Shown: positions 59,382 to 64,000 of the stretch, in pieces
Numbering within the stretch: position 1 is the stretch's first letter
Layout of the letters: every line of letters starts with the position of its first letter
Origin: JBJXFE01 sp046153875
GTDB lineage: Bacteria; Planctomycetota; Phycisphaerae; Phycisphaerales; UBA1924
Assembly (NCBI GenBank): GCA_046153875.1
Contig: JBJXFE010000043.1
Location: 25,327-89,326, forward strand
Length of the DNA: 64,000 bases
Direction: 5' to 3'
Made by a program: the position numbers and the translations under genes
The notes under the pieces: generated by a model
Databases searched by the model: none
What the model was told of the DNA's origin: nothing
The model's input: only the letters and a program-made list of their open reading frames with translations

Positions 59382-60278
59382 TCAGCGCAGGCCCGTGCGC
59401 GTCAGCGCCTGGGCCACCGCTTCCACCGTCGCGGGCGCCGCGTCGCTCATCGGCAGGCGGAGCGCCCCCGAGTCCCGCCCGAGCAGCTTCATCGCGGCCT
59501 TGATCGGGATGGGGTTCGTCTCCACGAACATGGCGCGGCACAGATCGAAGAGCGCCCGGTGAAGCACCAGCGCCTCCGCCCAGCGCCCGGCGAGGAACGC
59601 GGCGCAGAGCGCCGAGACCTTCGCGGGCGCGAGGTTCGACACGACCGAGACCACGCCCACGCCGCCGACGGCCGCGAACGGCAGGGTCATCGAGTCGTCG
59701 CCCGAGAGCAGGGCCAGGCCCGGGCACCGCATGAGGATGTCGCTGGCGGAGTCCGTCGAGCCGGTGGCTTCCTTCACGGCGACGATGTTGGGCAGAGCGT
59801 TGAGCCTCTCGATGGTGGCCGGCGTCAATGCCACGCCCGAGCGCCCGGGGATGTTGTAGAGGATGACCGGAGTTTGCGCCGCCTCGGCAACCGCCGAGAA
59901 GTGCCGCAGCAGGCCGTCCTGCGTCGGCTTGTTGTAGTAGGGGTTCACGCTGAGCGTGCCGTCCGCGCCGGCCGAGAGCGCGTGGCGCTGGAGCCCGACC
60001 GCGTGGGCCGTCGAGTTGCTGCCTGTGCCCGCGATGACGAGCAGCTTGAGGCGCCGGCCCTGCTCGATGCACCGGTCGAGCAGCGCGCGGTACTCGGCCT
60101 CCTCCAGCGTGGGCGATTCGCCGGTCGTGCCCGCGACGACGATCCCCTTGATGCCGCCCGCGGCCTGGAACTCCAGCTGCGCCTTGAGGCGGTCGAAGTC
60201 GATCGACCGCCCGTCGGCGGTGAACGGCGTGGTGATGGCGGTGAACGCGCCGGTGAACCGCGGATCCTTGAGCGCCAT
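59382..60278 (-). CDS. dapA: 4-hydroxy-tetrahydrodipicolinate synthase
   Basis: 298 residues from ATG 60278 (GGAG upstream). DapA condenses pyruvate with aspartate semialdehyde for lysine and diaminopimelate. The pyruvate-binding GTTGESPTL, the catalytic Tyr in PVILYNIPGRSGV and the Schiff-base Lys in VAVKEATGS are present. It starts two bases after the end of the acetyltransferase gene, so they form an operon. The presence of dapA suggests diaminopimelate is made, fitting peptidoglycan in planctomycetes. Confidence 0.95.
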   Translation of the reverse strand: MALKDPRFTGAFTAITTPFTADGRSIDFDRLKAQLEFQAAGGIKGIVVAGTTGESPTLEEAEYRALLDRCIEQGRRLKLLVIAGTGSNSTAHAVGLQRHALSAGADGTLSVNPYYNKPTQDGLLRHFSAVAEAAQTPVILYNIPGRSGVALTPATIERLNALPNIVAVKEATGSTDSASDILMRCPGLALLSGDDSMTLPFAAVGGVGVVSVVSNLAPAKVSALCAAFLAGRWAEALVLHRALFDLCRAMFVETNPIPIKAAMKLLGRDSGALRLPMSDAAPATVEAVAQALTRTGLR

Positions 60279-60280
60279 GG

Positions 60281-60916
60281 TTACTCCCGACTCCTGTGCC
60301 CCGTGCCCTGAGCCCTGTCCGCTGTCCACGTATTGAAGCCCGTTGGGGCGAGCCCGGCCTTCACCCAGATCGCCATCTGCACGTCGTCGGCGTACCGCCC
60401 GGGCCCGAGCCGGAAATGCCGAGGGGAGACCGACTCGCGTGCAAACCCCATCGTCTCATAGAGGCGCAGCGCCCGGGTGTTCGTCGCCAGACAGCCGAGG
60501 CAGACCTTCTCGATGACGGCGTGCCCCGTGGCCCAGTCGAGCAGCGCCGTGATCATCGCCCGCCCGACGCCGCGCCCCCGCCATTGCTGGTTGACGGAGA
60601 CGCCGAAGTGCCCGTGGTGGGCGGTCTTGCGGAACTTGCCGGGGAAGAAGTAGAGCCGCCCGAGCACGGATGACTCGTCGGCGGGCAGCGCCGCGAGCGG
60701 GAGGGTGCCCGAGCCCTGGAGCATGTCGCGCAGCTGCTTGCCCAGCCCCGCGGGAGTCTGGTCCACTTCGTCGGGCTCGCGCACCTGGAACGGGTTGGTG
60801 GCGAGCATGTTCCGCTCGTGCTCGATGAGTGCGCCGACGTCCTCGGGCGTGGGGGAACGCACGACGATGCGTGCGCCGTCCGGCAGGGTGAACGGCCTGG
60901 GCCCGATGGAAGCCAT
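60281..60916 (-). CDS. GNAT family N-acetyltransferase
   Basis: 211 residues. The acetyl-CoA binding region is HFGVSVNQQWRGRGVGRAMI (motif A, Q/R-x-x-G-x-G/A) followed by VCLGCLATNTRALRLYETMGFARE (motif B). The N-terminal part (LPDGARIVVRSPTPEDVGALI) opens the fold. The acceptor is unknown. TAGCCT is six bases before ATG 60916, and dapA follows directly. Confidence 0.88.
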   Translation of the reverse strand: MASIGPRPFTLPDGARIVVRSPTPEDVGALIEHERNMLATNPFQVREPDEVDQTPAGLGKQLRDMLQGSGTLPLAALPADESSVLGRLYFFPGKFRKTAHHGHFGVSVNQQWRGRGVGRAMITALLDWATGHAVIEKVCLGCLATNTRALRLYETMGFARESVSPRHFRLGPGRYADDVQMAIWVKAGLAPTGFNTWTADRAQGTGHRSRE

Positions 60917-60922
60917 CGGTCA

Positions 60923-60928
60923 AGGCTA
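60923..60928 (-). promoter_or_regulatory. -10 element of the GNAT-dapA operon (leaderless)
   Basis: TAGCCT is six bases before ATG 60916. Confidence 0.5.
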
Positions 60929-60957
60929 TGCGGATGCCGGGGCGCGCTCGGGCCGGC

Positions 60958-61728
60958 TCATGCGCGCCGGTGGGCGTGCAGCATGATCGACTTCATCTCG
61001 CGCACGGCGGCTTCCAGCCCCGTGAAGAGCGAGCGGCTGACGATGGCGTGCCCGATGTGGAGCTGGGCGATGCCGGGCAGGTCCGCGATCCGTACGACGT
61101 TGACGTAGTTCAGGGCGTGTCCGGCGTGGAAGCGCATCCCCGCCCCCGCGATCGCGCCACCGGCGGTGGCGATCCGCCCCAGCTGCGCCGAGAGTTCGTT
61201 GCGGCTGATCTGACCACCGCACGCCGCGTAGGCCGCGGCGTACGGCCCGGTGTGGACCTCGCAGGCGTCGAACCCCGCGGATCGTGCCGCGTCGATCTGC
61301 GGCAGATCGGCGTCGATGAACGCCGAGACGTGGGCGCCCGAGTCCTTGAGGCGCGACACGATGCCGCGGAGCCGGGCGACCTGCCCGCGCACGTCCAGGC
61401 CGCCTTCCGTCGTCACCTCAGCGCGCCCTTCGGGCACGAGCGTGCACAAGTGGGGCTTGACGCGGGCCGCGATCGCGACCATCTCGTCGGTCGCGGCCAT
61501 TTCAAGGTTGAACTCGACGCGGGCGAGGGCGCGGCAGAGCTCCAGGTCGCGGTCGTTGATGTGGCGGCGATCCTCGCGGAGGTGGACGGTGATGCAGTCG
61601 GCCCCGCCCAGCTCGGCCTCGTGGACCGCGCGCACGGGATCGGGCTCGCCGCTGCCGGGCGGGCCCTCGCGGTAGCGCGCCTGGCGGAGGGTGGCGACGT
61701 GATCGATGTTCACGCCGAGCTGGATCAT
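60958..61728 (-). CDS. pdxJ: Pyridoxine 5'-phosphate synthase
   Basis: 256 residues. PdxJ closes the ring of vitamin B6 from 1-deoxyxylulose 5-phosphate and 3-amino-2-oxopropyl phosphate. The family start LGVNIDHVATLRQARY, the phosphate-binding EAELGGADCITVHLREDRRH and the GFDACEVHTGPYA and LPGIAQLHIGHAIVSRSLF segments are all present; length is normal. TACACT is six bases before ATG. Confidence 0.95.
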   Translation of the reverse strand: MIQLGVNIDHVATLRQARYREGPPGSGEPDPVRAVHEAELGGADCITVHLREDRRHINDRDLELCRALARVEFNLEMAATDEMVAIAARVKPHLCTLVPEGRAEVTTEGGLDVRGQVARLRGIVSRLKDSGAHVSAFIDADLPQIDAARSAGFDACEVHTGPYAAAYAACGGQISRNELSAQLGRIATAGGAIAGAGMRFHAGHALNYVNVVRIADLPGIAQLHIGHAIVSRSLFTGLEAAVREMKSIMLHAHRRA

Positions 61729-61734
61729 GCGGGA

Positions 61735-61740
61735 AGTGTA
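61735..61740 (-). promoter_or_regulatory. -10 element of pdxJ (leaderless)
   Basis: TACACT is six bases before ATG 61728. An octamer array lies 11 bases further upstream. Confidence 0.5.
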
Positions 61741-61751
61741 GAGGCGCGGGA

Positions 61752-61775
61752 CGGAGTGGCGGAGTGGCGGAGTGG
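61752..61775. repeat. Octamer tandem repeat upstream of pdxJ
   Basis: Three perfect CGGAGTGG units are followed by degenerate ones to about 61805. Confidence 0.8.
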
Positions 61776-62104
61776 CAGAGGGACAGATGGCAGAGCGCCA
61801 GATGGAGCCGCCGGGGGAGTGGGGCGTGGGGTTTGCGCGCGGGCGCCGAGGCGTCAGCTTGTGTCGGCGGCGTGGGTGAGGCGGCGGGCGGGGCGGGCGA
61901 AGGAGGACGGATCCAGCTCGATCGGCGGGATGGGGGAGGGGCCGAAGGGGTGCAGGAGAGACAGAGCGCCACTCGGCACAGGGGAAGGGATTTCACCACC
62001 GAGGCGCCGAGGCACAGAGGTCGGAGGGATCAAGAGACCAAGGGACCCCCCGCGGCGGGTGCCCACTTCAGCCCGAGGATTCGCACAGCGAGCTTCCTTT
62101 CGGT
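61776..62104. other. Repeat-rich intergenic region upstream of pdxJ
   Basis: No convincing gene. At 61997-62020 three octamers stand in register: CACCGAGG, CGCCGAGG, CACAGAGG, preceded by TTTCAC. This resembles the left arm of the element inside apbE. Confidence 0.5.
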
Positions 62105-62174
62105 AGGCGGGTGGCTCGACCATCTGAAGTGCCACGACCACCCCTGGCTCTGGCGGGATGGTCGTGCTCTTCGA
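62105..62174. repeat. Direct repeat copy A (palindromic element)
   Basis: A ~70-base element starting AGGCGGGTGGC and ending TCTTCGA, with internal hairpin CACGACCACCC / GGGATGGTCGTG. It lies just past the stop of the minus-strand gene at 62183 and matches 63075-63153. Confidence 0.75.
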
Positions 62175-62182
62175 GTTGGCGA

Positions 62183-62887
62183 TCAGGCGGATTCCGCTCT
62201 ATTCGCTGCTTCTCGTTTCATGATGGAGACGAAGCTCGCGGGTAGCGGCACGGTCACGATTGATCCCGGCGGGGTCGTGTTCATTGACGCTGGCGAAAGA
62301 AGGTGAACCGGCCGGTTGTGGCTCGGGTGGATTCGCTCGGCCCACGACCGCGCCTCGGGAACCCACGCCTGGAGGATCGCGGCCCAATCCCGGACTGCTG
62401 CTCGCAGCAGGTCGCTGCTGTGGAAGGCACAGTCGGCGGCGTCACAGACCATCATGCCATAGACCATGACGCGCTCCCGTCCCTCCGAATCCCTGTATCC
62501 ATCAGCGCGGTGAACCTTCAGTACACCGTTGAGAATGGTCGCGTTCCGCTGCTGCCCGCCGAGCCCGTGCTTCCACGCGTCTGAAAGACGGTCCGCTACG
62601 CGAATGGCGAGAGAAGCACTGAGAGAGTTCTCGAACGACACCGTATCCTGCCCTAGGCGCTTCAGCAGCCGCTTGGCGCGGTCCTTCAGTCGCTGCAGCG
62701 TCACAGCAGCCAGCATGATCCGATTCTCAAGGTGCAGACGGAACTCCTCCGAGTCGGCGACAGAGGCCAACTCGACGGAACCGCCAGGACGGAGTGCCTT
62801 CATCGCTGCCTCAGCGCGAGCGAGGCCATCGAGCACGGCCTGCCGCGCCGCCCCGACCTTGGTCGCGCATGGATCGGGGTCAGCCAT
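62183..62887 (-). CDS. Protein of unknown function flanked by direct repeats
   Basis: 234 residues from ATG 62887, chosen because TACCAT ends six bases upstream. Mostly helical (RIMLAAVTLQRLKDRAKRLL) with a C-terminal region holding Cys, His and Trp (MMVCDAADCAFHSSDLL, then IHPSHNRPVHLL). Base composition seems somewhat less GC-rich than the neighbours. It sits between two ~70-base repeats in the same orientation, which suggests acquisition as a cassette. No family recognised. Confidence 0.6.
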   Translation of the reverse strand: MADPDPCATKVGAARQAVLDGLARAEAAMKALRPGGSVELASVADSEEFRLHLENRIMLAAVTLQRLKDRAKRLLKRLGQDTVSFENSLSASLAIRVADRLSDAWKHGLGGQQRNATILNGVLKVHRADGYRDSEGRERVMVYGMMVCDAADCAFHSSDLLRAAVRDWAAILQAWVPEARSWAERIHPSHNRPVHLLSPASMNTTPPGSIVTVPLPASFVSIMKREAANRAESA

Positions 62888-62893
62888 GAAGCG

Positions 62894-62899
62894 ATGGTA
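62894..62899 (-). promoter_or_regulatory. -10 element of the 62183-62887 gene (leaderless)
   Basis: TACCAT is six bases before ATG 62887. Confidence 0.45.
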
Positions 62900-63074
62900 C
62901 ACCGGGACGATTCGTCTGTTTCCCCGAGACTGAACCCGCAGGCGAACAGGTCGGCCCAATTCGATGGCGGCGAGCACCGCACGCACTTCCTCGGGGACGT
63001 CTTCTTCGCGCAGGGCGCGAGCAAGAGTCCTTGAACCGAAGGAAACACCAAACGTTTCTGTGCTCCACCCACTG

Positions 63075-63153
63075 AGGCGGGTGGCCTGACCAGCGTATGA
63101 GCTAGGTGCCGCGACCATCCCCGGGCTTTGGCGGGGATGGTCGTGTTCTTCGA
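63075..63153. repeat. Direct repeat copy B (palindromic element)
   Basis: About 75% identical to copy A. Its hairpin is perfect here: CGACCATCCCC / GGGGATGGTCG. The remainder of 62900-63281 shows no gene I can support. Confidence 0.75.
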
Positions 63154-63183
63154 ACCGCGGCCGGAGCCATCCCGGCGAGGGGC

Positions 63184-63207
63184 GAAGGGACGAAGGGACA
63201 AAAGGAC
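63184..63207. repeat. Octamer tandem repeat (GAAGGGAC)
   Basis: GAAGGGAC twice, then AAAAGGAC. The unit is the reverse complement of GTCCCTTC at 55097-55120. Confidence 0.75.
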
Positions 63208-63281
63208 CGAGGGGGTCGAGGGTGGAAGAGCATGGATCCCTCTCGGTCGCCGCGGCGAGACAGGGAAGGCGAGGATGGCTG

Positions 63282-63287
63282 TATCGT
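63282..63287 (+). promoter_or_regulatory. -10 element of the zinc-ribbon membrane protein gene (leaderless)
   Basis: TATCGT is seven bases before ATG 63295. Confidence 0.45.
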
Positions 63288-63294
63288 GTCTGCG

Positions 63295-63720
63295 ATGAGC
63301 CGCCGCCGCAAGAAGCTCCTCGCCGCGATCGGCGCAGCGGTGACGCTGGTCTGCGCGGCGGGTTTCTTCGGCAGCGCGGTCTGCACGGTGATGGGCGGGT
63401 TCAGGCTCGGATCGCGCAGCGTCGAGTTCGGAGTGGCCCACGGCTCGGTCGGTGTCGCATGGGGCGCATGGCGACCGGACGCCCTTCACGGGTTCGGGGT
63501 CGCCGGTCCCATGAACCTGTTCTTCTGGAGTCCGCTGGTCGCCTCGGGCGGTGGGTTCACGATGCGGCTGGCGCTGTGGATCCCGATGCTCATCGTGGGA
63601 GTCCCCACGGCGTTCCTCATCCGTGACGTGCGCCGCCCGGATTACGGGTGCTGCCCGAAGTGCGGGTACGACCGCAGCGGCGCGGTCACGGCGACGTGCC
63701 CCGAATGCGGCGCGGGGTGA
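63295..63720 (+). CDS. Small membrane protein with C-terminal zinc ribbon
   Basis: 141 residues from ATG 63295. An N-terminal helix (KLLAAIGAAVTLVCAAGFFG) and one or two central helices (LALWIPMLIVGVPTAFLI) precede a zinc ribbon CCPKCGYDRSG ... CPECG. This module occurs at the C-terminus of many planctomycete membrane proteins of unknown function. The zinc end should be cytosolic. A promoter and octamer array lie upstream. Confidence 0.7.
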   Translation: MSRRRKKLLAAIGAAVTLVCAAGFFGSAVCTVMGGFRLGSRSVEFGVAHGSVGVAWGAWRPDALHGFGVAGPMNLFFWSPLVASGGGFTMRLALWIPMLIVGVPTAFLIRDVRRPDYGCCPKCGYDRSGAVTATCPECGAG

Positions 63721-63760
63721 CGAGGCGCGTGATTGTGTGGCCGCGGGCGGATTGAGGGTG

Positions 63761-63855
63761 TGTCGCCCCTTGCGGGGCTCGGCTACCCGCGGCGAAGGGA
63801 CCCAGCCCTTACGGGCTGGGCTATTGGCTGGCGCCGCTTCGCGGCTGGATTGGTG
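63761..63855. repeat. Cluster of three short hairpins
   Basis: CCCCTTGCGGGG, CCCAGCCC/GGGCTGGG and CCGCTTCGCGG follow one another within 95 bases, in the manner of REP-type palindromes. Confidence 0.55.
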
Positions 63856-63942
63856 GGTGTGCACTCTTCGACCCCTTCGAGCCTGTGAACGAATTGAACG
63901 GCGAACTGCAACCGTTTCGTTGAGGGCGCGCATGGTGTGGGC

Positions 63943-64000
63943 ATGAAGAACTTCGCCGGCCGCCCGCGTCTTCTCCGTCCCGAGCGTCATCAGCACGTGC
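63943..64000 (+). CDS. Possible start of a gene cut by the window end
   Basis: An open frame from ATG 63943 reads MKNFAGRPRLLRPERHQHV and runs off the end. The Arg/His-rich start and the preceding palindromes recall REP-associated transposases, but 19 residues do not allow a call. Confidence 0.3.
   Translation, partial: MKNFAGRPRLLRPERHQHV

Noticed and set aside
62800..63996. A 398-codon minus-strand frame at the end of the window
   Set aside because: It crosses the repeats, octamers and the zinc-ribbon gene, and reads as Arg/Pro/His-rich noise. The leaderless starts on both sides favour the smaller genes.

Overview
The window is very GC-rich chromosomal DNA from a planctomycete, most likely of the class Phycisphaerae. 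The evidence is four secreted proteins ending in the double GC-type dockerin module, several TAT-exported Gfo/Idh/MocA and sugar-isomerase-like proteins, a membrane protein with a C-terminal zinc ribbon of planctomycetal type, and the futalosine menaquinone enzyme MqnA. I found no rRNA, tRNA, tmRNA, CRISPR array, prophage or complete insertion sequence.

Layout. 1-9.9 kb: four consecutive secreted dockerin-tailed proteins (a truncated choice-of-anchor B protein, two paralogous subtilases and one of unknown type), separated by strong rho-independent terminators. 9.9-12.5 kb (minus): nudix hydrolase, ybaB and dnaX; dnaX carries a complete-looking programmed -1 frameshift signal. 12.8-19.9 kb: PIN/TRAM membrane protein, methyltransferase, six-domain ribosomal protein S1, and hypotheticals. 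20-26 kb: recG, a DUF971 protein, pyrF, rpoN and recR. 26-31.9 kb: phosphatase, GT39-like glycosyltransferase, methyltransferase, mqnA and a large, strongly diverged sigma-70-like protein. 32-36.4 kb: gatB, an orphan rpmH (too short for ordinary ORF cut-offs), rnc and an EEP-family lipoprotein. 36.5-42.5 kb: a possible exported redox/sugar module (two TAT Gfo/Idh proteins, ApbE, a multi-pass membrane protein with a heme c motif, a TAT sugar isomerase/epimerase). 42.6-46.4 kb: mdh, trxB, PhyH-like, VOC and ACT-like proteins. 46.7-48.9 kb: iscS-iscU-iscA. 49-54.9 kb: an anti-sigma kinase/STAS pair, a large secretin and an acidic protein of unknown function. 55.1-61.7 kb: coaX, a degenerate MnmE-like GTPase, folC, dapA, a GNAT acetyltransferase and pdxJ. 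61.7-64 kb: a repeat-rich region holding two unknown genes and the start of a third.

Three window-wide patterns stand out. First, at least 19 genes have a TANNNT hexamer (the -10 consensus) only 5-9 nt upstream of the start codon, so their mRNAs should be leaderless or nearly so. In several cases this fixes the start. Other genes (YbaB, mdh, secretin, ACT and STAS genes) have ordinary Shine-Dalgarno leaders, so both initiation modes coexist. Second, short tandem repeats with an 8-bp period recur upstream of genes and even inside gatB. Third, long inverted-repeat elements occur between genes and, in frame, inside apbE.

The strongest candidates for follow-up are the dnaX recoding site with its zinc-module loss, the sigma-like protein, the leaderless start pattern, the in-frame repeat insertion in apbE and the octamer repeats.
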